From Syntrophaceae bacterium (GTDB lineage: Bacteria > Desulfobacterota > Syntrophia > Syntrophales > UBA2192): 64,000 nucleotides of DNA. Both the position numbers and the translations under genes were made by a program. The notes beneath the pieces are model-generated. The model saw only the letters and a list, made by a program, of their open reading frames with translations. It had not been told where the DNA came from and did no database searches. The stretch's first letter is position 1, and the number at the start of each line of letters is the position of its first letter. The stretch spans positions 110,001 to 174,000 of the forward strand of contig JABLXY010000004.1 of NCBI GenBank assembly GCA_013177795.1, read 5' to 3'. Of the stretch, positions 7,988 to 17,776 are shown in pieces.

Positions 7988-8706
7988 GCCTCGACGGGCT
8001 GTTACCGGGGAAAAGCCCCACGGTTTCCGTCATCGTCCCCGTCCTGCACGAAGCCGGCCGCCTCGATCCGCTCATCGACCACGTCCGGCAGATTGCCGGT
8101 GCGGAGCCCGTCGAGCTGATCCTCGTCGACGGGAGCCCCGACGGGGATTCGATCCGCACCGTGACCCGCGGGGGTGTGACCCTCCTGACGGCCCCGGCCG
8201 GCAGGGCGCACCAGATGAACGCGGGTGCCGCCGCGGCACAGGGGGATGTTCTTCTCTTCCTCCATGCCGACACGCGACTCCCGGCGGGTGCCTTCCGGCG
8301 CATCGCGGAGACCCTGTCGGACGGCCGCCATGCGGCGGGCGCCTTCGATCTGCGCTACGACTCGGACAGGCCGTCGGTGCGGATCATCGCCCGGGCGGCC
8401 TGCCTGCGATCGCGGATCACGCGGATCCCCTACGGCGACCAGGCTCATTTTTTCCGGCGGGATTATTTCGAGGCGAACGGCGGCTACGCGGATATCCCCT
8501 TCCTGGAGGACGTGGAGATCATGCGCCGCATCAAGGCCCGGGGCGGGCGCATCTGCATCCTGCCCGATCCCGTGGTCACATCGGCGCGGCGCCAGGAGAG
8601 CGAGGGCGTCCTGTACTGCACCCTGCGAAACTGGGTGATCATCGCCCTTTACTGCATGGGGGTTTCGCCCGGGCGGCTGGCGCGGTTCTATCGCAAGCAC
8701 CAATGA
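7984..8706 (+). CDS. TIGR04283-type family 2 glycosyltransferase
   Basis: A 240-residue GT2 enzyme. The N-terminus shows SVIVPVLHEAGRL and the nucleotide-sugar site LILVDGSPDGD, then FLHADTRLP, and PYGDQAHFFRRDYF and FLEDVEIMRRI in the acceptor half. This combination matches the TIGR04283 group, often named arsenosugar biosynthesis glycosyltransferase. That name rests on a few genomes, so the sugar and acceptor here are uncertain. It overlaps the DUF1499 gene by 4 nt and is followed at 9 nt by a TVP38-like gene, forming one unit. Confidence 0.82.
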   Translation: MSLDGLLPGKSPTVSVIVPVLHEAGRLDPLIDHVRQIAGAEPVELILVDGSPDGDSIRTVTRGGVTLLTAPAGRAHQMNAGAAAAQGDVLLFLHADTRLPAGAFRRIAETLSDGRHAAGAFDLRYDSDRPSVRIIARAACLRSRITRIPYGDQAHFFRRDYFEANGGYADIPFLEDVEIMRRIKARGGRICILPDPVVTSARRQESEGVLYCTLRNWVIIALYCMGVSPGRLARFYRKHQ

Positions 8707-8715
8707 GGCAAGGGC

Positions 8716-9402
8716 ATGGCAGGCGGGCAGGACGCATCGGGGGCGCGAAGGAGAGACCTCTGGAAATTCGCCCTCTTCGCAGCGATCGTCCTGTCGCTGA
8801 TCGCCCTTGCCCGCTTCTTCGGGCTCGGCGGGCGCATCCAGGAGCTTCGCGACTGGATCGCGGCCATGGGCCCGGGCGGGATGGCGCTCTACGTGGGCCT
8901 CTACATCGTGGCCGTCCTGGCCGCCCTGCCGGGACTGCCCATCTCCATCGCCGGGGCGGCGATTTTCGGGGCCTTCCGCGGGGTCATCCTGGTGAGCATC
9001 GGGTCCACCGTGGGGGCGAGCCTCGCCTTCCTCACGGCCCGATACCTCGCCCGCGACGCCGTGGCGCGCTGGCTCTCGGCAAACGAGAAGTTCCAGCGCC
9101 TCGACCGGCTGACGGAGAAGCACGGGGCGCTGATCGTCGCCTTCACCCGCCTCGTGCCCCTGTTCCCCTTCAACCTGCTCAATTACGGCTTCGGCCTTAC
9201 GCGCGTCCCCTTCTGGACGTTCGTCTTCTGGTCGTGGCTCTGCATGCTCCCCGGGACCATCGTCTATCTCGCGGGGACCGACGCCGTCATCAGCGCCGTC
9301 ACGACGGGAGAGGTCCCCTGGGCGATTGCCGGGGTGTTCGTCGCCGCGCTTGCCGTCGTCGTCCTGGCCGTGCGCATCGCCCGGGGGCGGCTGCAGGAAT
9401 AA
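8716..9402 (+). CDS. TVP38/TMEM64 (DedA-superfamily) membrane protein
   Basis: A 228-residue inner-membrane protein with about five or six hydrophobic segments. The signature stretch PGLPISIAGAAIFG, the GSTVGASLAFLTARYLAR region and FTRLVPLFPFNLLNYGFGLT are typical of TVP38 proteins, relatives of DedA/VTT scramblases. TIGR04283 glycosyltransferases are often neighbours of TVP38 proteins, and here the two genes are adjacent. It probably affects lipid or lipid-linked sugar movement; this is inference from the superfamily. Confidence 0.85.
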   Translation: MAGGQDASGARRRDLWKFALFAAIVLSLIALARFFGLGGRIQELRDWIAAMGPGGMALYVGLYIVAVLAALPGLPISIAGAAIFGAFRGVILVSIGSTVGASLAFLTARYLARDAVARWLSANEKFQRLDRLTEKHGALIVAFTRLVPLFPFNLLNYGFGLTRVPFWTFVFWSWLCMLPGTIVYLAGTDAVISAVTTGEVPWAIAGVFVAALAVVVLAVRIARGRLQE

Positions 9403-9420
9403 CCGCTAAGGAGGTGACTC

Positions 9421-10434
9421 ATGCTGCTGGCCGGTGACATCGGCGGCACCCATCTCCGCTTCGGCCTCTTCTCCAGGCAGCGGGGGCCGCGCCGCCCCCT
9501 GGCCCAGGCGGTCTACCGCAGTGCCGATCACGACAGCCTCGAGGGCGCAGCCCGGCATTTCCTCGGCAAGGCGGGCCATGCCGCAACGAAGGCCGTCCTG
9601 GCCGTGGCGGGTCCGGTGCTGGGGGGGCGCGCGAAGATCACGAACCTGCCGTGGGTCGTCGACGGGCGACGCATCCGCAGGGCGCTCCGTGTCGCGACGG
9701 TGACCCTGCTCAACGACGTCGAGGCCATCGCCATGGCCCTGCCCTTCCTGCGCCGGTCGGATCTCACCCGCGTGCGGGAGGGCACGGCCGCCCGACGCGG
9801 AAACCGGGCCGTCATCGCGCCGGGGACGGGCCTCGGAGAGGCCTTCGTGACCTGGGACGGGAAGCGCTACCGGGCCTTCGCCACCGAGGGGGGGCATGCC
9901 GACTTCGCCCCGGCCACGCCGCAGCAGGATGCTCTCCTTGCCTTCCTCAGGGGCGTCCACGGCCACGTGAGCGTCGAGCGGGTCTGCTCGGGCATCGGGA
10001 TTGCGAACCTCTACCGGTTTTTACGGGACGAAGGCCGCGCCGAAGAGCCCCCGCATCTCGCCGAGGCGCTGGCCCGGGCCCCCGACCCGGTGCCCGTCAT
10101 CGTCGAAAAAGCGCTTGACCCGGAAAATCCCTGTGATATCTGTGTCAGGGCCCTCGACCTCTTCGCCTCCATCCTGGGCGCCGAGGCGGGCAACCTGGCC
10201 CTGAAAACCCTGGCCACGGGCGGCATCTACCTCGGGGGAGGGATCCCGCCGCGGGTGCTCCCCTTCCTGAAAAAGAGGGATTTCACGGAGGCCTTCCTGC
10301 GGAAGGGACGGATGCGGGATCTCGTCGCGCGGATCCCCGTGCATGTAATCACGAACCCGGATGCGGCCCTCCTGGGGGCTGCGGTGCAGGGGCTCGGGGC
10401 CGAAACCAGAGCAAGGAGCCGATCGACCCGATGA
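9421..10434 (+). CDS. glk: Glucokinase
   Basis: A 337-residue cytoplasmic kinase making glucose 6-phosphate from glucose and ATP. Phosphate-binding loop 1 is [12 protein letters not shown] at residues 4-15. The catalytic Asp lies in LLNDVEA at about 97-103, and APGTGLGEA at about 138-146 is the second phosphate motif. The family is the Glk type rather than ROK, because the ROK cysteine zinc motif is absent. A GGAGGTG ribosome site is immediately upstream. The stop overlaps the transketolase start in ATGA, so sugar phosphorylation is coupled to the pentose-phosphate enzymes. Confidence 0.92.
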   Translation: MLLAGDIGGTHLRFGLFSRQRGPRRPLAQAVYRSADHDSLEGAARHFLGKAGHAATKAVLAVAGPVLGGRAKITNLPWVVDGRRIRRALRVATVTLLNDVEAIAMALPFLRRSDLTRVREGTAARRGNRAVIAPGTGLGEAFVTWDGKRYRAFATEGGHADFAPATPQQDALLAFLRGVHGHVSVERVCSGIGIANLYRFLRDEGRAEEPPHLAEALARAPDPVPVIVEKALDPENPCDICVRALDLFASILGAEAGNLALKTLATGGIYLGGGIPPRVLPFLKKRDFTEAFLRKGRMRDLVARIPVHVITNPDAALLGAAVQGLGAETRARSRSTR

Positions 10435-12470
10435 ACCAGACCGACACGCTTTGCATCAACACCATCCGCATGCTCGCCGTCGATGCCATCGAGCAGGCGA
10501 AATCCGGGCACCCCGGCCTGCCGCTGGGGGCGGCGCCCATGGCCTACGTCCTGTGGACGCGGCACCTGCGGTTCAACCCGGCAAACCCCCGCTGGCCCAA
10601 CCGGGACCGTTTCGTTCTGTCCGGGGGGCACGGCTCCATGCTGCTCTATGCGCTTCTGCACCTGTCGGGCTACGAGCTTTCGCTTGCGGAAATCAAGAAA
10701 TTCCGCCAGTGGGACAGCCTCACGCCCGGTCACCCCGAGCACGGCCACAACGGGGTCGAGGTCACCACGGGGCCGCTGGGGCAGGGAATCTCGAATGCCG
10801 TGGGGCTGGCCATCGGCGAGGCCCACTTGGCGGCCCGGTTCAACCGCGAGGGGTTCCCCCTGGTTGATCACTACACCTACGTGCTGGCCAGCGACGGGGA
10901 CCTGATGGAGGGGGTGGCCAACGAGGCCTGCGCCCTGGCGGGCCACCTGGGCCTGGGCAAGCTCATCGTCCTGCACGACGACAACCGGGTCTCGCTGGCC
11001 GGCACAACCGATCTGACCTTCACGGAGAACCTGGCCCAGCACTACGGGGCTTACGGCTGGCACGTGCAGGCGGTCGAAGACGGAAACGACCTCGCCGCCA
11101 TCGACGAGGCGATCGAGGCGGCGAAAAAGGAAACGGGCAGGCCCTCCCTCATCTGCGTCCGAACGGTCATCGGGTACGGTGCGCCCCACAAGCAGGGCCG
11201 CTACGAGGCTCACGGCGCGCCCCTGGGGCCCCAGGAGGCCGAGGAAACCCGGAAGAATCTCGGCTGGCCCCCGGAGCCGCCATTCCACGTGCCCGACGAG
11301 GCCCTGAAGGTCTTCCGCTGGGCCCAGTCGAGGGGCAGGCAGCTCGAGGGCCGCTGGACGGGCCTGCTCGAACGCTACGAGAAGGCCTTCCCCGAGCTGG
11401 CCGACGAGTTCAAGCGGCGCAAGGCCGACCTTTTGCCGGAGGGCTGGGACAGCGGGCTTGCCGCGTACCCGGCGGGGAAGTCCATCGCCACGCGCAAGGC
11501 CTCCGAGGAGATCCTGCAGGTCCTCGGGAGGAACATCCCCGAGCTGATGGGCGGCACGGCCGATCTCAACAACTCCGTCTTCGCCTGGCTCAAGGGCATG
11601 GGTGACTTCCAGCGGCCCGGGGAGAAGCCCGCCGGCGTGCAGGGCGCCGTCGGCGGCGAGTGGGGCTACGGGGGGAGAAACATCCACTTCGGGGTGCGCG
11701 AACACGCCATGGGCGCCATCGCCAACGGGCTTGCCGCCTACGGCGGGATCCTCCCCTTCACGGGGACCTTCCTCGTCTTTTCCGACTACATGCGCCCGCC
11801 GATCCGGCTTGCGGCGCTCTCGCACCTCAAGGTCCTGTTCATCTTCTCCCACGACAGCATCGGCGTGGGCGAGGACGGTCCCACGCACCAGCCCATCGAG
11901 CACCTCATGGCCCTGCGGGCCGTCCCGAACCTCACGGTCCTGCGGCCGGCCGATGCCAACGAGACGCTGGCGGCCTGGAAGGTGGCCCTCGGGCGGCGCA
12001 ACCCGACGGTCTTCGTCTTCTCCCGTCAGAACCTGCCCGTCCTCGACGCCTCGAAGTACCCCGTCGCCGAGGGGGTCGCCCGCGGGGCCTATGTTCTCGT
12101 CGACGGGGGCGACAGCCCCGACATCGTCCTCATCGCGACGGGCTCCGAGGTGGCGCTCGCGCTCCGGGCGGCCGACGAGCTGGCGGTGAAAAGAGTGCGG
12201 GCCCGCGTCGTCTCCATGCCTTCGTGGGAGCTTTTCGGCGAGCAGCCCAGGGGCTACCGCGACGCCGTGATCCCCCCCGCGGTGAAGAAGCGGCTGGCCA
12301 TCGAGGCCGGGGCCACCCTGGGGTGGTGGAAATGGGTAGGAGACGAGGGCGACGTGATCGGGATCGACCGCTTCGGGGCCTCGGCACCGGGCGACGTGCT
12401 CATGGAGAAGTTCGGGTTCACCGTGGAGAACGTCGTCGCAAGGGCGCTCAAGCTCCTGGGCAGGGACTAG
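10431..12470 (+). CDS. tkt: Transketolase
   Basis: A 679-residue thiamine-diphosphate enzyme that moves two-carbon ketol units between sugar phosphates in the non-oxidative pentose phosphate pathway. Visible motifs are [14 protein letters not shown] near the N-terminus and the ThDP/metal motif SDGDLMEGV with its downstream Asn in HDDNRVS. The central pyrimidine-domain block contains EHAMG with the catalytic Glu, followed by the [14 protein letters not shown] loop. Length is standard. It is translationally coupled to glk. A hairpin terminator about 80 bp downstream may set its level relative to the genes that follow. Confidence 0.95.
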   Translation: MNQTDTLCINTIRMLAVDAIEQAKSGHPGLPLGAAPMAYVLWTRHLRFNPANPRWPNRDRFVLSGGHGSMLLYALLHLSGYELSLAEIKKFRQWDSLTPGHPEHGHNGVEVTTGPLGQGISNAVGLAIGEAHLAARFNREGFPLVDHYTYVLASDGDLMEGVANEACALAGHLGLGKLIVLHDDNRVSLAGTTDLTFTENLAQHYGAYGWHVQAVEDGNDLAAIDEAIEAAKKETGRPSLICVRTVIGYGAPHKQGRYEAHGAPLGPQEAEETRKNLGWPPEPPFHVPDEALKVFRWAQSRGRQLEGRWTGLLERYEKAFPELADEFKRRKADLLPEGWDSGLAAYPAGKSIATRKASEEILQVLGRNIPELMGGTADLNNSVFAWLKGMGDFQRPGEKPAGVQGAVGGEWGYGGRNIHFGVREHAMGAIANGLAAYGGILPFTGTFLVFSDYMRPPIRLAALSHLKVLFIFSHDSIGVGEDGPTHQPIEHLMALRAVPNLTVLRPADANETLAAWKVALGRRNPTVFVFSRQNLPVLDASKYPVAEGVARGAYVLVDGGDSPDIVLIATGSEVALALRAADELAVKRVRARVVSMPSWELFGEQPRGYRDAVIPPAVKKRLAIEAGATLGWWKWVGDEGDVIGIDRFGASAPGDVLMEKFGFTVENVVARALKLLGRD

Positions 12471-12550
12471 GAAACCCGGACCGGGCGCGTCGGCCCCGGG
12501 GAAACCGCCGTCGGTCCGCTTGCCGAATCCGAAAAGATTGTGTATACAGA

Positions 12551-12577
12551 AAGCAGCGCGCCGGTGCGCTGCTTTTT
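12551..12577 (+). terminator. Intrinsic terminator after transketolase
   Basis: A 9-bp stem (12551-12559 with 12566-12574) with a 6-nt loop is followed by a T run. It separates glk-tkt from the transaldolase-Pgi gene, perhaps as a partial terminator. A TTGCCG-17-TATACA promoter-like pair at 12520-12548 lies directly before it. Confidence 0.7.
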
Positions 12578-12676
12578 CCTGCTCGGATGTCGACCCGCGG
12601 GTGTCCGCGCTTCCCGCACCGGACCTTCCATGCCTGAACACCCTGAGTGCCCGTCTTGCCCGAGGAGGGCCCCCGG

Positions 12677-15466
12677 ATGAACACGATCAAGGACGTCAAC
12701 CGGCTCGGCCAGTCCATCTGGCTGGATTTCATCCGCCGCTCGCTGCTCGATTCCGGCGAGCTGGAGGCCCTCGTCGCCCGGGGCGTCTCCGGCGTCACAT
12801 CCAACCCCACCATCTTCGAGAAGGCCATCGCGGGCAGCGCGGACTACGACGGGGCTCTCCGGGAACTCGCGGCGGAGGGCAAGACCAACGAGGAGATCTA
12901 CCTCGCCCTGGCCCTCGACGACATCCGCCGCGCGGCCGATTGCCTGCGGCCCGTCTGGGAGGCCACGGGGGGCGCCGACGGCTACGTGAGCCTCGAGGCC
13001 AACCCGAAGCTCGCCCGCGACACCGGGGAGACCGTCGCCGAGGCCAGGACGCTCTTCAAGGCCCTGGACAGGCCCAACGTGATGATCAAGATCCCCGCGA
13101 CACCGGAGGGCATCCCCGCCGTCGAGGCCCTGATCGGGTTGGGGGTCAACGTCAACGTGACTCTCATCTTCTCGCTGGCCCACTACGAGGCCGCTGTCCG
13201 GGCCTACATCGCGGGGCTCGAGCAGCTCGCCGCCCGAGGGGGCGATCTGCGGCGCGTGGCCTCGGTGGCCTCCTTCTTCGTGAGCCGGATCGACACGGCC
13301 GTGGACCGGAGGCTCGAGGCCCTAGGGGACAGGGCGCTGCAGGGGAAGGCAGCCATCGCCTGCGCGAAGCTCGCCTACAGCCGCTTCCGGGCGATCTGCG
13401 CCTGGAAGCGATGGAAGACGCTCGCGGCGAAAGGCGCCCGGGTGCAGCGGCTGCTCTGGGGAAGCACGGGCACGAAAAACCCCCTCTACCCCGACACGCT
13501 CTACGTCGACGGGCTCATCGGCCCGGACACGGTCAACACCCTTCCGCCTGCGACCCTGGAGGCCTTCCTTGACCACGGGAAGGTCGCGCCCACGCTCTGC
13601 CGGGGCGTGCGGGAGGCCCGCCGGGTGCTCGACCGGATCGAGAGCCTGGGGATCCGCATGGACGAGATCGCCGAGGCGCTGCAGCGCGAGGGCGTGCTGG
13701 CCTTCGAGACGTCCTTCGACGCCCTGATGGGGAGCATCCGCTCGAAGCGCGACGAGCTCAGGGCCGGCTGGATGCCCGAGTCCACCGAGGCGGGCTCCCT
13801 GCAGGACCGGATCGACGAAGCGCTGGCCGAGCTGCGGAAGGAGCGCGTCATGGGCCGTATCTGGGCGAAGGATCACACCGTCTGGAAACCCGACCCCAGG
13901 GAGATCGCGAACCGCCTCGGGTGGCTCTCGAGCCCCTCGGACATGGTGGAGCACGTGGACGACATCGAGGCCTTTGCGAAGGAGATCCGCTCGGAGGGGT
14001 TCACGCGGGTGCTGCTCCTGGGGATGGGAGGATCGAGCCTCGCACCGGAGGTTTTCGCGAAGACCTTCGGCAGCGCGCCCGGCTGCCCGAGGCTTTCCAT
14101 CCTGGACAGCACGGACCCGGGGGCCGTGCTGCGCGCCGCGCTCGATCTCGACGCCGACCGGACGCTCTTCATCGTCTCGTCGAAATCGGGGACGACCGTC
14201 GAGGTCCTCTCGCTGTTCACGTTCTTTCACCGGTGGGCCGTCGAGAGGCTGGGCCGGGACAGGGCCGGGCGGCACTTTGCGGCCGTCACGGACCCGGGCT
14301 CCGCGCTCGAGGGGCTCGCCAGGGAGCACGGGTTTCGCCGGGTCTTCCTGAACGACCCGAACATCGGCGGGCGGTTCTCGGCCCTTTCATTCTTCGGCCT
14401 TGTGCCCGCGGCGCTGATCGGCGTCGACGTGCGGACGATCCTCGGGCGGGCGGCGACGATGGCCGCCAACTGCGACGCCGGCAACTGCCCCGTGGCGGGC
14501 GACAACCGCGGGGCCCGCCTGGGCGCATACCTGGGAAGGCTCGCGCAGCTCGGCCGCGACAAGCTCACGCTCATCACCTCGCCCTCGCTGCAGCACTTCG
14601 GCGATTGGGTGGAGCAGCTCGTCGCCGAGAGCACCGGCAAGGAGGGAAAGGGGATCCTCCCGGTGCTGCGCGAGGCGCCGGGCAGGCCGGAGGTGTACGG
14701 GGCGGACCGCCTCTTCGTGGGGCTCGAGGCGGCCGGGGAGCCGCTTCGCGCAACGTTCATCCGCTCGCTCGAGGATGCGGGGCACCCCGTGGAGATCATC
14801 CGGGTCCGCGACCCCGTCGACCTGGGCGGCCAGTTCTTCCTGTGGATGATGGCCACCGCCGTGGCGGGCCGCTTTCTCGGGGTCAACCCCTTCGACCAGC
14901 CCGACGTGGAGGCCGCCAAGGCCGGCGCCCGCGAGGCCATGGAGGCCTTCCGGACCAGCGGGAGACTGCCGCACGAGGAGCCGTCGCTGAGGTTCGGGGG
15001 CATCGAGGTGTACGGCCCCGTGAAGGGGGCGGACACGATGAGTGCTCTGGAGAGCTTCCTGGAGGACATCCCGCGCGGGGGCTACATCTCGATCATGGCC
15101 TGGCTGCCGCCCACGGACGAGACGGACGTCCTGCTCCAGATCTTCCGCACGAGGCTGCGTGACCGTTACCGGGTGCCCGTGACCGTGGGCTACGGGCCCC
15201 GCTTCCTGCACTCCACGGGTCAGCTCCACAAGGGCGACGGGGGCCGGGGGGTCTTCATCCAGCTCACGGCGGATTTCGAGGAGGATGTCCCGATCCCGGA
15301 CGGCCCGGGGGCAACGGCGCCTGCCCTGACGTTCGGCATTCTCGAGGCCGCCCAGGCCGCGGGCGACCGGCAGGCCCTGCTCGCCCGGGGGCGCAGGGTC
15401 ATGCGGCTGCACCTCGGCCCGGATATCGGCGGGCGGCTTGCCTTGCTCACCGAGGGGATCCAGTAG
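12677..15466 (+). CDS. tal-pgi: Bifunctional transaldolase/glucose-6-phosphate isomerase
   Basis: A 929-residue fusion. Residues 1 to about 370 are transaldolase, with SNPTIFEKA at 42-50 and the Schiff-base lysine in MIKIPAT. From about 400 onward is phosphoglucose isomerase, with SKSGTTVE near residue 505, GGRFSALS and a GVNPFDQPDVE block. The two activities exchange C3 units between sugar phosphates and interconvert glucose 6-phosphate with fructose 6-phosphate. Fusions of this order and length are known in several bacterial phyla. The ATG is chosen over an upstream GTG because a GAGGAGG site sits 8 nt before it. It connects glucokinase output to the pentose-phosphate cycle. Confidence 0.94.
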   Translation: MNTIKDVNRLGQSIWLDFIRRSLLDSGELEALVARGVSGVTSNPTIFEKAIAGSADYDGALRELAAEGKTNEEIYLALALDDIRRAADCLRPVWEATGGADGYVSLEANPKLARDTGETVAEARTLFKALDRPNVMIKIPATPEGIPAVEALIGLGVNVNVTLIFSLAHYEAAVRAYIAGLEQLAARGGDLRRVASVASFFVSRIDTAVDRRLEALGDRALQGKAAIACAKLAYSRFRAICAWKRWKTLAAKGARVQRLLWGSTGTKNPLYPDTLYVDGLIGPDTVNTLPPATLEAFLDHGKVAPTLCRGVREARRVLDRIESLGIRMDEIAEALQREGVLAFETSFDALMGSIRSKRDELRAGWMPESTEAGSLQDRIDEALAELRKERVMGRIWAKDHTVWKPDPREIANRLGWLSSPSDMVEHVDDIEAFAKEIRSEGFTRVLLLGMGGSSLAPEVFAKTFGSAPGCPRLSILDSTDPGAVLRAALDLDADRTLFIVSSKSGTTVEVLSLFTFFHRWAVERLGRDRAGRHFAAVTDPGSALEGLAREHGFRRVFLNDPNIGGRFSALSFFGLVPAALIGVDVRTILGRAATMAANCDAGNCPVAGDNRGARLGAYLGRLAQLGRDKLTLITSPSLQHFGDWVEQLVAESTGKEGKGILPVLREAPGRPEVYGADRLFVGLEAAGEPLRATFIRSLEDAGHPVEIIRVRDPVDLGGQFFLWMMATAVAGRFLGVNPFDQPDVEAAKAGAREAMEAFRTSGRLPHEEPSLRFGGIEVYGPVKGADTMSALESFLEDIPRGGYISIMAWLPPTDETDVLLQIFRTRLRDRYRVPVTVGYGPRFLHSTGQLHKGDGGRGVFIQLTADFEEDVPIPDGPGATAPALTFGILEAAQAAGDRQALLARGRRVMRLHLGPDIGGRLALLTEGIQ

Positions 15467-15555
15467 CCCCGGGCCGCCGGCACAGGGACGCGCGGGCCGG
15501 ACATCCGCGTGCATCCGCCCCGGAGGCGGCAAGGAACAGAAAAAAGGAGGCAGTC

Positions 15556-16290
15556 ATGACCATCGACACGATCCAACTCAAGCGGCAGTCGGCGGCGTAC
15601 GCCGCCGATCTCGTGCAGTCGGGGATGATCGTCGGGCTCGGCCACGGCAGCACGGCCATCCACGCCGTGGCAATCCTCGCGGACAAGCTGAAAGCGGGAC
15701 AGCTGAAGGACGTGATCGGCGTGCCCTGCTCGTACCAGGTCGAGGAGGAGGCCATGCGGTGCGGCATGCCGCTGAGGGCCTTCGACGAGATCCCCGTCAT
15801 CGACCTCACGATCGACGGCGCCGACGAGGTGGACCCGCAGCTCAACATGATCAAGGGGGGCGGAGGGGCGCTGCTGCGGGAGAAGATCATCGCCCAGGCC
15901 AGCCGGCGCGAGGTGATCGTGGTCGACGAATCCAAGCTCACACCCGTCCTCGGCCGGAAGCGCTGCGTTCCCGTGGAGGTGATCCCCTTCGGCTGGCGCT
16001 CCCAGGCGATGTTCCTCGAGTCCCTGGGGGCCAAGGTTTCGCTGCGCCGGAACGCCGATCGGAGCCCCTACCACACGGACTGCGGCAACTGGATCCTGGA
16101 GTGCAACTTCGGGCCGATCGAGAGGCCCCACGTTCTGGCGGAGCGGATCAAGGCCCGCGCCGGGGTCGTGGAGCACGGGCTCTTCATGGGCCTGGCCTCC
16201 GACGTGGTCATCGCGGGCCCGAAGGGGGTGCGTCACATCAAGCGGGGCGAGGGTGGGGTCTCGCCGAGCGACTTCGGCAAGGAATTCTGA
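15556..16290 (+). CDS. rpiA: Ribose-5-phosphate isomerase A
   Basis: A 244-residue enzyme interconverting ribose 5-phosphate and ribulose 5-phosphate. Motifs: GLGHGSTA (substrate phosphate loop; the usual form is GxGTGST, so Thr is replaced by His here), DGADEVDP with the catalytic acid, and KGGGGALLREKI followed by VDESK. A good ribosome site (AAAGGAGG) precedes the ATG. It completes the cluster of glucokinase, transketolase, transaldolase and isomerases; no oxidative-branch enzyme is in the window. Confidence 0.92.
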   Translation: MTIDTIQLKRQSAAYAADLVQSGMIVGLGHGSTAIHAVAILADKLKAGQLKDVIGVPCSYQVEEEAMRCGMPLRAFDEIPVIDLTIDGADEVDPQLNMIKGGGGALLREKIIAQASRREVIVVDESKLTPVLGRKRCVPVEVIPFGWRSQAMFLESLGAKVSLRRNADRSPYHTDCGNWILECNFGPIERPHVLAERIKARAGVVEHGLFMGLASDVVIAGPKGVRHIKRGEGGVSPSDFGKEF

Positions 16291-16328
16291 AGCCCGCCAC
16301 GGCTGCAGCCGGGCAGAAACGCAAAACG

Positions 16329-17042
16329 ATGAACCGCGCCGCAGGGGCGATCCTGGTTTTGCTGGGTCTCGCGCTGCTGCCGGCCCTCGGGGCCGCGCAG
16401 GAAGGGGTTTTGCTGCGGGAGGAATTCACCGATCTGGCCAACTGGCGTCCCGTGACGTTCCCGAAGATCCGGGAACACACCCACTACACGATCGAGCAAC
16501 AGGAACGGGAGTCGGTGCTCAGGGCCGAGAGCCGTGCCTCGGCCTCGGCCATCGTCTACCGGAGCCCCTTCCGCGTCTACGACTACCCCCGCCTGCGCTG
16601 GAAATGGAAGGTGGAAAACGTCTACGCCAAGGGCAATGCCCGCACCAGGGAAGGGGACGATTACCCGCTGAGGATCTACGTCCTGTTCGAGTACGACCCG
16701 TCGACGGCCTCGGCCTTCGACCGGGCGAAATACGGTCTCGCCAAGGCCCTCTACGGGGAATACCCGCCGCACAGCGCGCTCAACTACGTCTGGGCCAGCC
16801 GCGAGGACGAAGGAGGCATCCTCACGAACCCCTACGCGTCGAGCGCGAAGATGATCGTCCTGCAAAAAGGGAAGAGAAATCTCGGTCGGTGGATCGTGGA
16901 GGAGCGCAACATCCTCGACGACTACCGCATGGCCTTCGGGACCGACCCGCCGGCCAGGGCGACCCTCGGGATCATGAGCGATTCGGACAACACGGGGGAG
17001 GCGTCGGTCGCCTACGTGGGGTTCATCGAGGTCTTTCGGTGA
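16329..17042 (+). CDS. DUF3047 secreted protein
   Basis: A 237-residue protein with a signal peptide (hydrophobic core about 5-22, cleavage near AAQ). The mature part shows the DUF3047 pattern: LRWKWKVENVYAKGNA, a stretch on small aromatic-rich beta strands, NYVWASR, and a C-terminal SDSDNTG block. The family is predicted to be a jelly-roll carbohydrate-binding-like fold with no known activity. It starts 38 nt after rpiA and may share its transcript, although its envelope location does not fit central metabolism. Confidence 0.8.
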   Translation: MNRAAGAILVLLGLALLPALGAAQEGVLLREEFTDLANWRPVTFPKIREHTHYTIEQQERESVLRAESRASASAIVYRSPFRVYDYPRLRWKWKVENVYAKGNARTREGDDYPLRIYVLFEYDPSTASAFDRAKYGLAKALYGEYPPHSALNYVWASREDEGGILTNPYASSAKMIVLQKGKRNLGRWIVEERNILDDYRMAFGTDPPARATLGIMSDSDNTGEASVAYVGFIEVFR

Positions 17043-17118
17043 CCGGAACGCGGCAACGTCGGGGAAACGGCCGCAGGAAGCGTCGGGCGGACGCGCCCCC
17101 GGCCGCCGCCCGCCGCGC

Positions 17119-17277
17119 TCACTGCGCCGCGGGCGTGCAGTACTCGCAGTCCCTCGTGGCGTCGCTGAGGACGTGCTCGACAAAGCGGGCGAAACGCCAG
17201 CACTTCTCCGGTTCGGCCTCGGTCCGGGGACTGTGGAACACACAGTTCTCGCAGGTTTTGTCGCTGCCGGTTTTCAT
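17119..17277 (-). CDS. Small cysteine-rich protein (52 residues)
   Basis: A short frame with strong coding features. A GAAGGGGG ribosome site lies just upstream of the ATG on the minus strand, and the translation has two CxxC pairs (Cys9/Cys12 and Cys44/Cys47) plus Cys26. This looks like a zinc- or iron-binding micro-domain. The pattern C-x2-C-V-F-H and C-W-R-F resembles small metal-ribbon proteins but no family is assigned. It lies antisense to nothing and fills the gap between two plus-strand genes. Confidence 0.6.
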   Translation of the reverse strand: MKTGSDKTCENCVFHSPRTEAEPEKCWRFARFVEHVLSDATRDCEYCTPAAQ

Positions 17278-17352
17278 CGCGGCCCCCTTCGCATCTCTCT
17301 GTAACGGACGGCGGTCGAACCGTCAACGGAAATCCGCGCGAGGAATGCGCCC

Positions 17353-17592
17353 ATGAATGATGCCGAGGCCCTCGAGGAAGCGATCCTCGTCGAAGACCTC
17401 CACACGGGGGAATTGATCATCGAGCGTGCAAACGGGGAGAGATGGCTCCTCGATGCCAAGAGGGGCTGGTGCCCCTGGGGCTACGAATTCGAGGGAAAGC
17501 GCGTCAGGCTCCGGTTCGGCGAGGTGACCTCGATCCTGGTCAACGACCGGGGTGAGCAGTACGAGTTCTGGACGGACAGGCAGCTCGATTGA
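17353..17592 (+). CDS. Small acidic protein of unknown function
   Basis: A 79-residue soluble protein, acidic at the N-terminus, with WLLDAKRGWCPWGYEFEGK in its middle and no recognised domain. The single cysteine sits in an aromatic-rich patch. The ATG is in a weak ribosome-site context (GAGGAATG). A long stem with a T-rich tail follows. No function can be proposed. Confidence 0.55.
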   Translation: MNDAEALEEAILVEDLHTGELIIERANGERWLLDAKRGWCPWGYEFEGKRVRLRFGEVTSILVNDRGEQYEFWTDRQLD

Positions 17593-17632
17593 CGGCCGGG
17601 GCTCTCCCGGCGGCGGCAGCGGGTGGAAGGCC

Positions 17633-17690
17633 CCCTGCCGGGACCGTGAGCATCCCGTCGGTGTTCGGGGCCGGCAGGGCTTTCTTTTTC
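17633..17690 (+). terminator. Candidate terminator after the 79-residue gene
   Basis: A 9-bp stem (CCCTGCCGG at 17633-17641 with CCGGCAGGG at 17671-17679) encloses a 29-nt loop and is followed by CTTTCTTTTTCC. A second perfect 7-bp stem lies at 17700-17721. The loop is long, so strength is uncertain. Confidence 0.45.
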
Positions 17691-17776
17691 CGTTTCGCGT
17701 GCCGGGTTTCGCTTCCCGGCAGCCGAACGGAACAAACGCTTGACCGGCAAAACGGAACAGGCCCCATCGGCCGCGT

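Noticed and set aside
12520-12548. TTGCCG-17-TATACA promoter before the transaldolase-Pgi gene
   Set aside because: The spacing is good, but the predicted start falls inside the terminator stem at 12551-12577, so a functional transcript is doubtful.
10227-12641. Open frame of about 800 codons on the minus strand
   Set aside because: Antisense to glucokinase and transketolase, low-complexity product, no ribosome site. Long antisense frames are common at this GC content.
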